From: Meiothermus sp.
GTDB lineage: Bacteria; Deinococcota; Deinococci; Deinococcales; Thermaceae
Direction: 5' to 3'
DNA length: 64,000 nucleotides
NCBI RefSeq assembly: GCF_026004075.1
Contig: NZ_BPIK01000001.1
Location: 1,528,041-1,592,040, forward strand
The notes beneath the pieces were generated by a model. The model saw only the letters and a program-made list of their open reading frames with translations, ran no database searches and was not told the origin of the DNA. This document shows positions 41,421 to 49,862 of this stretch, in pieces. Every line of letters starts with the position of its first letter. Position 1 is the first letter of the stretch. A program made the position numbers and the translations under genes.

Positions 41421-42556
41421 GCAGGCCTCCTTTCGCCCACCACCCCCAGGGCCTCCACCAGGGGGAAGCTGAGCACAAAGCGGCTGCCCTGGGGCAGGGC
41501 CTCGGCCCAGACCCGGCCCCCCATCAGCTCGGTGATGCTCTTGACCAGATAAAGTCCCAGACCCAGCCCGCGGGTGCGGCGGGTCTGCTCATCGCCCACG
41601 CGGTAGAAGGGCTCGAAAATTTGTTGCAGCTGGCCTTTCGATAAGCCTACCCCCCGGTCTTCGACCTCCAACAACGCCTGCCCCCCTCTGCTATGAAGGC
41701 GCACCCAGATAGGTTTTTCCGGCTGTGGGCTATACTTGACCGCGTTATCCAGCAGGTTGGAGAGTACCAGGCTAAAGGCCTCGGGGTCGAGTTCGACCGG
41801 CAGCGGGGTGGGCGAGGGCTCGAGGTGCAGGGTTGCTCCACGGGCCGCCAGGGTTTGTTGTTGGCGGGCCAGACAACGGCTTACGGCCTGGTTCAGATCG
41901 TGGCGTTCAGGCTTTATCTGGCCCATGCCCTGGGCCAGCCTCGAGGTGGCCAGCAGCCGCTCGGTAAGGTCTTCCATGCGGTCAATCTCGTGGGACATGT
42001 GCTTGAGGTAGTCGAGCTGCTTTTCGCGGGGGAGTTCGCGTAGCTCCAGGGTCTGGGCCAGCAGGCGAAGGGTGCTGATGGGGGTGCGAAACTCGTGCGA
42101 GGCGGCCATCAGAAAGTTCTGCTGGCGGCGCTTGAACTCCTGCTCACTGCGCAGGCTGCGCCCGATGATGTAAAGCCCCAGGAGCATCACCAGCAAGAAA
42201 ACCGGCCCCTCGTAGGCAAACATGCGCAGGTGGCGCATCTGCTCGGTGCGGTAGGCCTGCAGCCGCTCGGGGTTGACATACACCCGCTCGCCCTCGACCT
42301 CGAGGTGCGGGAAAGCCTTTTGCAGCTCGAGCCTCAGCGCCTCGCGCTTTTCGGGGGCAGTGGCCGCCCAGAGCTGCTGTACCAGCGCGGCCTCCTGCAG
42401 CCAGGCGGTCTCGGCGTACTCGATGTTTTCCTGGATGGTGTTGCGCTGGAAGACGATCCACCAGGCCACCTGGGCCAGCAAGAACACCACCACCAGACCA
42501 AAGGCCAGCCAGACCCGGCCTCGTGCAGAAAACAGTTTGTTCAAGCCGTGGCGCAA
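41417..42556 (-). CDS. sensor histidine kinase within the heme operon
   Basis: 379 aa from a TTG at 42556 supported by GAGGAGG. TM1 spans about 15-37, a small extracytoplasmic sensor of about 78 residues follows, and TM2 spans about 116-132. The HisKA box is MAASHEFRTPISTLRLL (H154). ATPase motifs are LSNLLDNAVKYS (N box), DRGVGL (G1), FEPFYR (F) and GLGLGLYLVKSI (G2). It phosphorylates the adjacent response regulator. The sensed signal is unknown; the operon suggests heme, iron or a porphyrin intermediate. Confidence 0.92.
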   Translation of the reverse strand: MRHGLNKLFSARGRVWLAFGLVVVFLLAQVAWWIVFQRNTIQENIEYAETAWLQEAALVQQLWAATAPEKREALRLELQKAFPHLEVEGERVYVNPERLQAYRTEQMRHLRMFAYEGPVFLLVMLLGLYIIGRSLRSEQEFKRRQQNFLMAASHEFRTPISTLRLLAQTLELRELPREKQLDYLKHMSHEIDRMEDLTERLLATSRLAQGMGQIKPERHDLNQAVSRCLARQQQTLAARGATLHLEPSPTPLPVELDPEAFSLVLSNLLDNAVKYSPQPEKPIWVRLHSRGGQALLEVEDRGVGLSKGQLQQIFEPFYRVGDEQTRRTRGLGLGLYLVKSITELMGGRVWAEALPQGSRFVLSFPLVEALGVVGERRPA

Positions 42557-42566
42557 GCCTGCCTCC

Positions 42567-43589
42567 TCAAATCCAGCCCTGGGCCAGGGCCTCCTGGGCG
42601 TGGTAGCTGATGATCAGGTCGGCCCCGGCCCGCTTGATGGCCACCAGGGTCTCGCGCACCGCCCGGGCCTCGTCCAGCGCGCCGGCCCGAGCCGCCGCCT
42701 TGAGCATGGCGTACTCGCCGCTCACGTTGTAAGCCACCAGCGGCAGTTGGGTTTGCGGGCGCAGGCGGGCCAGAATGTCGAGGTAGGCCAGCGCGGGCTT
42801 GACCATGAGCATATCGGCCCCTTCAGCCTCGTCGAGGGCGGCTTCGCGCAGGGCCTCGCGGGCGTTGCGGATGTCCATCTGGTAGCTGGCCCGGTTGCCG
42901 AAGCTGGGGGCACTCTTGGCCGCATCGCGGAAAGGGCCGTAAAAAGCGCTGGCGTACTTGACGGCATACGAAAGGATGCCCACCCCGGTATGGCCGGCCT
43001 GATCCAGGGCACGGCGCAGGTAGCCCACCCGCCCGTCCATCATGTCGGAGGGGGCCACAAAATCGGCGCCGGCCTCGGCATGGGCCAGGGCCATGGCGGC
43101 CAGTTGCGGCAGCGAGCGGTCGTTGTCAATCCACACCCCTCGAGGAGTCTCTTTCAGTACCCCGCAGTGGCCGTGGGTGGTGTGGGCGCACAGGCAGACG
43201 TCGGTGTAGATGACCACGTCCTCGCCAAAGGCCTTGCGGGCTTCCCGGATGGCGGTAGGCACCGGGCCTTTTGCGTCGGCGGCGCTGTTGCCGTGGGGGT
43301 CTTTCCAGGTATCGGGCAGCACGCCAAAGAGCAGCAGGCTGCGCAGGCCCAGCTTCAAGGCCCGTTCGGCCTCGAGCAGGAATTGATCCACGCTGTAACG
43401 CCGGATTCCGGGCAGGGCCTCGATGGGTTCGGCCAGTCCCTGCCCTGGCATCACAAAAAACGGCACCAGAAAGTCGGTGGGGCGCAGGTGGGTTTCGGCT
43501 ACGCTCTCGCGCAAGGGCGCACTGGAGCGCAGTCTGCGGGGTCGCCGGGCAAGTTCGGGCAGAATCTCGGTGCTTTTTAGGTCGAGCAT
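42567..43589 (-). CDS. hemB: delta-aminolevulinic acid dehydratase (porphobilinogen synthase)
   Basis: 340 aa. The zinc-binding cysteines are in DVCLCAHTTHGHCG, the first Schiff-base lysine in LSYAVKYASAFYGPFRDA and the second in GADMLMVKPALAYLDI. It condenses two aminolevulinates to porphobilinogen. The start overlaps the hemD stop by 13 bases, and the kinase gene starts 10 bases after its stop, so hemB is within the same transcript. Confidence 0.96.
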   Translation of the reverse strand: MLDLKSTEILPELARRPRRLRSSAPLRESVAETHLRPTDFLVPFFVMPGQGLAEPIEALPGIRRYSVDQFLLEAERALKLGLRSLLLFGVLPDTWKDPHGNSAADAKGPVPTAIREARKAFGEDVVIYTDVCLCAHTTHGHCGVLKETPRGVWIDNDRSLPQLAAMALAHAEAGADFVAPSDMMDGRVGYLRRALDQAGHTGVGILSYAVKYASAFYGPFRDAAKSAPSFGNRASYQMDIRNAREALREAALDEAEGADMLMVKPALAYLDILARLRPQTQLPLVAYNVSGEYAMLKAAARAGALDEARAVRETLVAIKRAGADLIISYHAQEALAQGWI

Positions 43590-44257
43590 GTCTCACCTCG
43601 AAGGTGCTGGATGGTTTCCACAACGGCCTCCACGCTGGGCCTGGGTACCAGGGTGTACGAGAAGCCCCGCTCGGCCAGGGCTGCTGCTGTGGTGGGGCCC
43701 AGGGCCAGCAGATGGGCGCTGCGCCCTACCCTTTCCGGCAAGCCTTCTACCCCCGACGGGCTGGCCAGTAGCACCAGCTCCGGAACCGGCAGATCGGAGG
43801 GCCAGGGCGCGGGCAGGGTCTGGTAGACCACCACACTCCGCACCGTGTAGCCCGCTTCTCGCAGCCGCTGGGCCAGCACCGGGCGCGCGCGGTCGCCCTG
43901 CGGCAGCCCCACAAAACCAAAAGGCCGCTGGGCCAGGAAGGCTTCGGCCAGGCTCTCGGCGGTCTCTTCGGGTGCTACCAGATCTACCCTACTGCCGGCC
44001 TCTTCCAGGGCCTGCTGGGTGGCCCGGCCCACCGCGCCCAGGCAGCGGCCCCTTAGGTCGGTACCCAGCTCGAGCACGGCCCGCACCGCGGCCACGCTGC
44101 TAAACAGCCACCAGCGGCAGTCGGATAGGGGTCTCAGGTCGGCGGGTAGGGTTTGGGTCTGGATGAGCGGATGGCGCAGCACCTCGAGGCCCATCGCCTC
44201 CAGGCGCTCCTGCAAGCCCATCAAACGCCCCTCGGACTGGGTTAAGACGATGCGCAT
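43577..44257 (-). CDS. hemD: uroporphyrinogen-III synthase
   Basis: 226 aa from ATG 44257, preceded by GGAGG. The protein is poorly conserved in general, as usual for HemD, but has the two-domain pattern: MRIVLTQSEGRLMGLQERLEAMGLEV at the start, LFSSVAAVRAVLE, GAVGRATQQALEEAG, and VLLASPSGVEGLPE with ALGPTTAAALAERGF near the end. It closes and inverts ring D of hydroxymethylbilane. It lies between hemC and hemB with overlaps on both sides, which strengthens the call. Confidence 0.93.
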   Translation of the reverse strand: MRIVLTQSEGRLMGLQERLEAMGLEVLRHPLIQTQTLPADLRPLSDCRWWLFSSVAAVRAVLELGTDLRGRCLGAVGRATQQALEEAGSRVDLVAPEETAESLAEAFLAQRPFGFVGLPQGDRARPVLAQRLREAGYTVRSVVVYQTLPAPWPSDLPVPELVLLASPSGVEGLPERVGRSAHLLALGPTTAAALAERGFSYTLVPRPSVEAVVETIQHLRGETCST

Positions 44258-45144
44258 ACCACCTCCGGATGCTCTGCACAAATTTGGCGATACACGGCCT
44301 CGGCCACCGCCTCGGGGGTTTCGGCCAGCGCCTGGTAGCGCCTTCCCCCATACCAGGCCAGCAGCCTGAGGCCCTGCGGGGTTTCCTGGGCCCAGGCCCC
44401 CAGGGCCAGCTGACAGCCCCCGGCCAGTTTCTGCATGAGCCCCCGCTCGGCCCCCACCGTGCGGCGGGCCTGGGGGTCGTCCAGGGGTTGTAGCAGGGCT
44501 TTGAGCGGGTGGTCGTCCTGGCGGCACTCCAGGGCCAGCGCGCCCTGGGCTGGAGCCGGCACCAGCACGGTTGTGGGCAGCACCTGGGTGTAGAACTCGC
44601 TCAAGTCCAGCTCGAGCCGCTTCAAGCCGGCATAGGCCAGCAGAATAGCGTCGTACTCACCGCGCCGGAGCTTATCCACACGGGTCGGTACATTCCCACG
44701 CAGTTCCTTCAGGCTCAGGTCGGGCCTGAGCTGCCTGAGCTGGGCCTGACGCCGCACCGCGCTGGTGCCCACCTGGCCGCCCAGGCGCACGGGAAGGCCG
44801 GGTGCAGCTTCGTCCAGGGCTTCCGGGCGAACCAGCAAAATCTCGCGGGGGTCTTCTCTTTTGGGCACGGCGGCAATTTCCAAACCTGCTGGCCGGGCGC
44901 TGGGCAGGTCTTTGTACGAATGCACCGCCAGGTCGGCCTCCCTGTTCAGCACTGCGTCTTGCACGGCTTTGGTGAAAAAGCCCTGGCCTTGCATCTGGGC
45001 AAAGGGCAGGCCCTCCCGGTCGCCCTGGGTTTCCACCACCACCAGCTCCACCTGAGCCCCCTGCTGCTCGAGCTGATCCTTCACCCAGCCCGCCTGCCAC
45101 AGCGCCAGGCGGCTGCCGCGGGTAGCGATGCGCACCCTATCCAC
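44242..45144 (-). CDS. hemC: hydroxymethylbilane synthase (porphobilinogen deaminase)
   Basis: 300 aa from GTG 45144 after GGAGGTG. Signatures: VRIATRGSRLALWQAGWV, the catalytic aspartate in DLAVHSYKDLPS, RRQAQLRQLRPDL, and the dipyrromethane-cofactor cysteine C244 in LAGGCQLALGAWA. It polymerises four porphobilinogens. It overlaps hemA by 8 bases and hemD by 16 bases. Confidence 0.96.
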   Translation of the reverse strand: MDRVRIATRGSRLALWQAGWVKDQLEQQGAQVELVVVETQGDREGLPFAQMQGQGFFTKAVQDAVLNREADLAVHSYKDLPSARPAGLEIAAVPKREDPREILLVRPEALDEAAPGLPVRLGGQVGTSAVRRQAQLRQLRPDLSLKELRGNVPTRVDKLRRGEYDAILLAYAGLKRLELDLSEFYTQVLPTTVLVPAPAQGALALECRQDDHPLKALLQPLDDPQARRTVGAERGLMQKLAGGCQLALGAWAQETPQGLRLLAWYGGRRYQALAETPEAVAEAVYRQICAEHPEVVCASS

Positions 45145-46306
45145 GCCCCACCTCCAGCAGGCCGGCCTCTTGCAGGAAGTACTCGGCGGCCTCGGGGCCA
45201 TGCCGCCGGGCCAGGCCGCGCAGGCCCTTCACCGGGAAATGCGCGAAGCGGTGGGCCAGCCGCTCGATGAGTTCGGGTTCCACCCGCTCACCCACCAGCT
45301 CGGCCAGAGTACGGCGGTAGGCCTCGCGCATCTGGGTGATGGCCGGCGCGATGGCCCGCTCGGCCCACTCGACCAGGGCCTGCTCCAACTCCTGGGCCAC
45401 GATTAGCTCGGCCCTGGCCAGCTCGGCCCGCAAGCGGGCGCGGCGTTCTTCCCCCAGGCGTTCCAGCAGGTTCAGGTCGAAGAGCACCACCCCTCTGGCC
45501 GCCTCGGGAACGATGTTTCTGGGCATCCCCAGGTCTACTGCCACCTTGAGCTGGGGTTGGCCCTGAAAAAAAGTTTGGTCGAACAAACCCTCCACCGGCG
45601 TGGCCGCTACCAGGGCCTCGAGGGGCGGGGGGTTCTTCAGGAAATCGGAGAGCGACATAGCCCGAGCACCCAGCGCTTCGGCCAGGGCCAGGGCTTTCTC
45701 GGGGGTGCGGTTCACCAGCAAAAGCTCGATGCCGGGCAGGGCCGCCAGGCTGCGGGCTGCCAGGCTGCCCATCTCGCCGGTACCCACCACCGCCACCCGC
45801 GATGGGCGGGGCAGGAGAGCTTCCAGGGCCGGCCGGGCCAGGCTAAACAGTGAGGTCTGGGCCGGGGCCAGCTCCACCTCCCGGCGAACCCGCTTGGCAA
45901 TCTTGAGCGCGCTCTGAAAGGCAAAGCTGGTCAGGGGCCCCACGCTACCGGCTTTTTGCGCTGCATCGAAGGCCAGGCGCACCTGCCGCATAATCTGGTC
46001 CTCGCCGGGGTTCACCGAGTCGAGCGAGGCCGCCACCCGGGCCAGGTGCTCCAGGGCAGCCTCGCCCTGGTAGGCGTAGCCCCGTGGAAGCTGGGGTGGA
46101 ACCAAGGTTGCTCGAGCCTGCTCGAGCGCCACCCCTTCCTTCAGGGCCAGCACCACCTCGCTGCGGTTGCAGGTGAGGAGGGGCACCCACTCCGCGGCCA
46201 GCGCGGCCACCTCTGGAGTATGGTTTTGCCACCAGATACTCCACTGGGTCAGGGCTTCGACCCCGCCCCTCCGCTGTGAAACCCCAATCAGGGCCAACCG
46301 CTCCAT
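45137..46306 (-). CDS. hemA: glutamyl-tRNA reductase
   Basis: 389 aa. The catalytic cysteine is C46 in PLLTCNRSEVV; SVNPGEDQIMRQV, the NADPH-binding VAVVGTGEMGSLAARSL, VAVDLGMPRNI and a C-terminal dimerisation helix follow. It reduces Glu-tRNA to glutamate-1-semialdehyde, the committed step of the C5 pathway and the usual control point. It is the first gene of the leftward heme operon, divergent from hemL, which performs the next reaction. Confidence 0.96.
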   Translation of the reverse strand: MERLALIGVSQRRGGVEALTQWSIWWQNHTPEVAALAAEWVPLLTCNRSEVVLALKEGVALEQARATLVPPQLPRGYAYQGEAALEHLARVAASLDSVNPGEDQIMRQVRLAFDAAQKAGSVGPLTSFAFQSALKIAKRVRREVELAPAQTSLFSLARPALEALLPRPSRVAVVGTGEMGSLAARSLAALPGIELLLVNRTPEKALALAEALGARAMSLSDFLKNPPPLEALVAATPVEGLFDQTFFQGQPQLKVAVDLGMPRNIVPEAARGVVLFDLNLLERLGEERRARLRAELARAELIVAQELEQALVEWAERAIAPAITQMREAYRRTLAELVGERVEPELIERLAHRFAHFPVKGLRGLARRHGPEAAEYFLQEAGLLEVGRG

Positions 46307-46315
46307 ACGAAACTG

Positions 46316-46360
46316 ATTATCAATAGCAAAACGCTTAGAAAAGTGTCACAAAACTGTCAC
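46316..46360 (-). promoter_or_regulatory. hemA promoter with TGTCAC direct repeats
   Basis: On the reverse strand GATAAT (46316-46321) lies 9 bases before ATG 46306, with a poor -35. Just upstream, TGTCAC occurs at 46344-46349 and 46355-46360, starts 11 bases apart. Direct repeats one helical turn apart beside a weak -35 are typical of sites for OmpR-type activators. Whether the operon's own regulator binds here is inference. Confidence 0.45.
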
Positions 46361-46440
46361 CTACCTCTTCGGCCTTTGGCAAATTTCCTGTCCCCAACGG
46401 ACTCGAGACATCCTCATGGGATGTGCCGGGTAACACCGGG

Positions 46441-46469
46441 TTGTCCATAGGGCCAAAGGGTGCTAAGTT
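46441..46469 (+). promoter_or_regulatory. leaderless promoter of hemL
   Basis: TTGTCC (46441-46446), a 17-base spacer and TAAGTT (46464-46469), with ATG 46476 6 bases after the -10. Confidence 0.65.
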
Positions 46470-46475
46470 CTGCAC

Positions 46476-47798
46476 ATGCGCCACTCGATCACGCGGTCGG
46501 AGGAGTTATTCAAAGAAGCCCAGCAAGTGATACCCGGTGGGGTGAACTCGCCGGTGCGAGCCTTCAAGGCCGTGGGCGGCACGCCGCGCTTCATCGCGCG
46601 GGCCCAGGGGGCCTACCTCTGGGATGCCGATGGCAACCAGCTTTTGGATTACATTGGCTCCTGGGGGCCCATGATTCTGGGGCACAACCACCCGGCGGTA
46701 ATTGCCGCCATCCAGCAGGCCCTGGCCGAAGGGCTGAGCTACGGGGCCCCCACCGAGCGGGAGATCCGGCTGGCCCAGCGGGTGCGGGAGGCCTACCCCA
46801 GCGCCGACCTGGTGCGTTTTGTGAGCAGCGGCACCGAGGCCACCATGAGCGCCCTGCGGCTGGCCCGGGGCTACACCGGGCGCGACCTGATCGTGAAGTT
46901 CCGGGGCAACTACCACGGCCATGCCGACAGCCTCCTGGTGCAGGCCGGCTCGGGCCTCCTTACCGGGGGCGGGGGCAGCGCCCGCAGCGCCCCCTCGAGC
47001 GCCGGGGTGCCCCAGGCCTTCGCCGAGCTGACCCTGGTGGCCGATTACAACGATCCCCAGGCCCTCGAAGACCTCTTCCAGCGCTACGGTGAGCAGATCG
47101 CCGCGGTGATCTTCGAACCGGTGGTGGGCAACGCGGGGGTGCTCATCCCCACGCCCGCGTTCCTCGAGGCCCTGCACCGACTGACCCGCCAGTACGGGGC
47201 CCTGCTGATCGCCGACGAGGTGATGACCGGCTTCCGCCTGGCCAAGGGGGGCGCGGTGGAGCTTCTGGGCCTGCAACCCGACCTGATCTGCTGGGGCAAG
47301 ATTCTGGGGGGCGGGCTGCCGGTGGGGGCCTACGGGGGCCGGGCCGAAATCATGCAGCAGGTGGCGCCGCTGGGCCCGGTCTACCAGGCCGGCACCCTGA
47401 GCGGAAACCCCCTCTCCATGGCCGCCGGGCTGGCTACCCTGGAGACCCTTTTCCAGGACCCGCCCTATGCCCGGCTCGAGGCCTACGGCGCGGCGCTCGA
47501 GAAGGGCCTGCAAACCCTGTTTGCCGAGGCCGGGCTGCCGGTCGCCATCAACCGCGTAGGCTCCATGATTACGGTTTTCTTCCGCGAGGGGCCTGTACAA
47601 ACCTACACCGCGGCCGTGGCCTCCGACACCGAGCGCTTCAAGGCCTTCTTCCACGGCCTGTTGCAGCGGGGCGTCTACTGGCCCCCCAGCCAGTTCGAGG
47701 CCGCCTTCTTCTCACTGGCGCATGGCCCGCAGGAGCTGGACAAAACCCTCGAGGCCGTTGCCCAGGCACTCAAAGAACCCGCAGCCTTTGCGGGATGA
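46476..47798 (+). CDS. hemL: glutamate-1-semialdehyde 2,1-aminomutase
   Basis: 440 aa. Signatures: EAQQVIPGGVNSPVRAF, FVSSGTEATMSALRLARGYTGRDLIVKF, LIADEVMTGFRLA and the PLP lysine in DLICWGKILGGGLPVGAYGG. It isomerises glutamate-1-semialdehyde to 5-aminolevulinate. It is divergent from hemA across a 169-base control region, so both halves of the C5 pathway can be co-regulated. No Shine-Dalgarno precedes the start. Confidence 0.97.
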   Translation: MRHSITRSEELFKEAQQVIPGGVNSPVRAFKAVGGTPRFIARAQGAYLWDADGNQLLDYIGSWGPMILGHNHPAVIAAIQQALAEGLSYGAPTEREIRLAQRVREAYPSADLVRFVSSGTEATMSALRLARGYTGRDLIVKFRGNYHGHADSLLVQAGSGLLTGGGGSARSAPSSAGVPQAFAELTLVADYNDPQALEDLFQRYGEQIAAVIFEPVVGNAGVLIPTPAFLEALHRLTRQYGALLIADEVMTGFRLAKGGAVELLGLQPDLICWGKILGGGLPVGAYGGRAEIMQQVAPLGPVYQAGTLSGNPLSMAAGLATLETLFQDPPYARLEAYGAALEKGLQTLFAEAGLPVAINRVGSMITVFFREGPVQTYTAAVASDTERFKAFFHGLLQRGVYWPPSQFEAAFFSLAHGPQELDKTLEAVAQALKEPAAFAG

Positions 47799-47917
47799 AC
47801 CTGGGTGTGTTTATAAAAATACGAACACCCTGGGCATTTCCCATAAGCAATAAGCGGGAATACGGCCGCTCCTGTTCAAAACGTTCATCCGACCCTGGCA
47901 GCTATTGAGAGCTACCG

Positions 47918-47970
47918 TTGACACTGCGCCAGGCATCTACCTATACTCGGCCCAGGTGTATAAAAACACC
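47918..47970 (+). promoter_or_regulatory. promoter and inverted repeat of the ABC-importer operon
   Basis: TTGACA (47918-47923), 18-base spacer and TATACT (47942-47947). GGTGT-ATAAAA-ACACC (47955-47970) follows at the expected start of the mRNA, directly before GGGGAGG, so it could be an operator or a hairpin that controls access to the Shine-Dalgarno. Confidence 0.6.
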
Positions 47971-47984
47971 GGGGAGGTTTGTTT

Positions 47985-49004
47985 ATGTGGACTCGAGGTC
48001 TGCTTTTTGCCCTGTTATTCCTGACCGGCCTGGGCCTGTCTCAGTCGCGCACCAACGTGCGTTTTACCCTGGACTTTGCTTTTCAGGGGCCCACCGCGCC
48101 CTTTTTGCTGGCCCAGGACAAGGGCTACTACACCGCCGAAGGGCTGAACGTGAGCATTGACCGGGGTTTTGGCTCTGCCGATGCCATCAGCAAAATTGCC
48201 GCCGGCAACTACGACATGGGCTTTGCAGACTTCAATTCCCTGATCGAGTTCAACACCCGAAACCCCAACAACCAGCTCCTGGCGGTGTTCATGGTCTACA
48301 ACACCACCCCCGCCGCGGTGTTTGCCATCAAGGGCAAAGGCATTGCCCGCCCCACCGACCTGGCGGGCAAAACCCTGGCCGCCCCCGCAGGCGACGCGGG
48401 CCGCCGGCTCTTCCCGGTGTTTGCCGAGGCGGTGGGCCTGGACGCTTCTAAAGTCAACTTCATCAACGTGGACGTGCCGCTGCGCGAGCCCACCCTGGCC
48501 CGCGGTCAGGCCGACGGCATCACCGGTTTTTACTTCACCTCCTTCCTCAACCTCAAAAACGTGGGGGTCAAGCCCGAGGATCTGGTCATCTTCAAGTACG
48601 GCGACTACACCCAGAACCTCTACGGCAACGCGGTGGTGGTGCGGCGCGACTTCGCCCAGGCCAACCCCCAGGCGGTGGCGGCCTTTTTGCGGGCTCTGGT
48701 CAAGGGCTTCAAGGATGTGATCGCCAACCCCGATGAGGGCGTGGCGGCGGTCAAGCGGCGGGACGGGCTCATCAACGAGGCCCTCGAGCGCGAGCGGCTG
48801 CTGCTGGCCCTCAACACCCACGTCCTCACCGCCGACAGCCGGGCCTTTGGGCTGGGCTCGGTGCGGCGGGAGCGGGTGGAGCGCAACATCCGCGCGGTTG
48901 CCAAAGCCTTCGACCTCAACACCACGTTGCGGGTGGAGCAGGTCTGGAGTGAGCGCTTCCTGCCCCCCATCGCCGAGCGGCGGGTGACCGGCCCGGCGCG
49001 ATGA
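47985..49004 (+). CDS. ABC importer substrate-binding protein (NMT1/SsuA/TauA-like)
   Basis: 339 aa from ATG 47985 after GGGGAGG. A Sec signal peptide (residues 1-19) precedes a type II periplasmic-binding fold: VRFTLDFAFQGPTAPFLLAQDKGYYTAEGLNVSIDRGFGSADAISKIAAGNYDMGFAD in short segments, with KGIARPTDLAGKTLAAPAGD next. This clan binds sulfonates, nitrate, thiamine precursors, riboflavin or pyrimidine-like ligands. Because the operon is followed by urate and allantoin genes, a purine or ureide ligand is a reasonable guess. Confidence 0.85.
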   Translation: MWTRGLLFALLFLTGLGLSQSRTNVRFTLDFAFQGPTAPFLLAQDKGYYTAEGLNVSIDRGFGSADAISKIAAGNYDMGFADFNSLIEFNTRNPNNQLLAVFMVYNTTPAAVFAIKGKGIARPTDLAGKTLAAPAGDAGRRLFPVFAEAVGLDASKVNFINVDVPLREPTLARGQADGITGFYFTSFLNLKNVGVKPEDLVIFKYGDYTQNLYGNAVVVRRDFAQANPQAVAAFLRALVKGFKDVIANPDEGVAAVKRRDGLINEALERERLLLALNTHVLTADSRAFGLGSVRRERVERNIRAVAKAFDLNTTLRVEQVWSERFLPPIAERRVTGPAR

Positions 49005-49058
49005 GCCTTTTTGACCATCCAACCCGAGCAGGCTAAACTCTAAGCCAAGGAACAAACC

Positions 49059-49862
49059 ATGCCTTTCATCGAGCTTAGCAACGTAAGCCTGCGCTACGAC
49101 AACGGCTACCTGGCGGTGGAGGGGGTCAACCTCTCCATCGCTCAGGGCGAATTTGTGGCGTTGGTGGGGCCTTCGGGCTGCGGGAAGTCTACGCTCTTGC
49201 GGGTAATCTCGGGGCTGCGCCCCCCCAGCAGCGGCCAGGCCACCGTGCACGGTCAGGTGGTGCGGGGGCCTATCGCCGGCATTGGGATGGCCTTCCAGAA
49301 CCCCACCCTGATGCCCTGGCGCACCATCCTGCAAAACATTCTGTTGCCGCTCGAGGTCTCGGCCCAGCACAAGCAGCAGTACCGGCAGAACCCCAAGCCC
49401 TACATCGAGGCAGCCCGCGAGCTGATGGCTTCGGTGGGCCTCGCGGGTTTCGAGAACGCGCACGTCTGGGAGCTTTCGGGCGGGATGCAGCAGCGGGCCA
49501 GCCTGTGCCGGGCGCTCATCCATCAGCCCGAAATTCTGATGCTCGACGAGCCCTTCTCGGCGCTCGACGCCTTTAGCCGCGAGGATCTGTGGCAGGCCAT
49601 GCAGGTGCTCTACATGAGCCGCAAGCCCACGGTAATTCTGGTTACCCACGACCTGCGCGAGGCGGTGTACCTCTCCGACACCATCTACACCATGAGCACC
49701 CGCCCCGGCAAAATCGCCTATGCCCGCCGGGTGGAGTTTCCCCGTCCCAGGGCCCTCGAGCTCACCTACGAGGACGAGTTTACCCACATCGTCAAGGAAT
49801 TGCGCGAGCAGATCGGAGGCCTGCGCACCCAGATCAGCGGCCTGAAGGGGGTGGGCGCGTGA
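49059..49862 (+). CDS. ABC importer ATP-binding protein (SsuB/TauB-like)
   Basis: 267 aa. Walker A GPSGCGKST, Q-loop GMAFQNPTLMPWRT, signature LSGGMQQRASLCRAL, Walker B EILMLDEPFSALDAF and H-loop VTHDLREAVYLSD are all present. The MPWRT after the Q-loop is typical of nitrate/sulfonate/taurine importers. It follows the binding protein by 54 bases and overlaps the permease start by GTGA. Confidence 0.93.
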   Translation: MPFIELSNVSLRYDNGYLAVEGVNLSIAQGEFVALVGPSGCGKSTLLRVISGLRPPSSGQATVHGQVVRGPIAGIGMAFQNPTLMPWRTILQNILLPLEVSAQHKQQYRQNPKPYIEAARELMASVGLAGFENAHVWELSGGMQQRASLCRALIHQPEILMLDEPFSALDAFSREDLWQAMQVLYMSRKPTVILVTHDLREAVYLSDTIYTMSTRPGKIAYARRVEFPRPRALELTYEDEFTHIVKELREQIGGLRTQISGLKGVGA

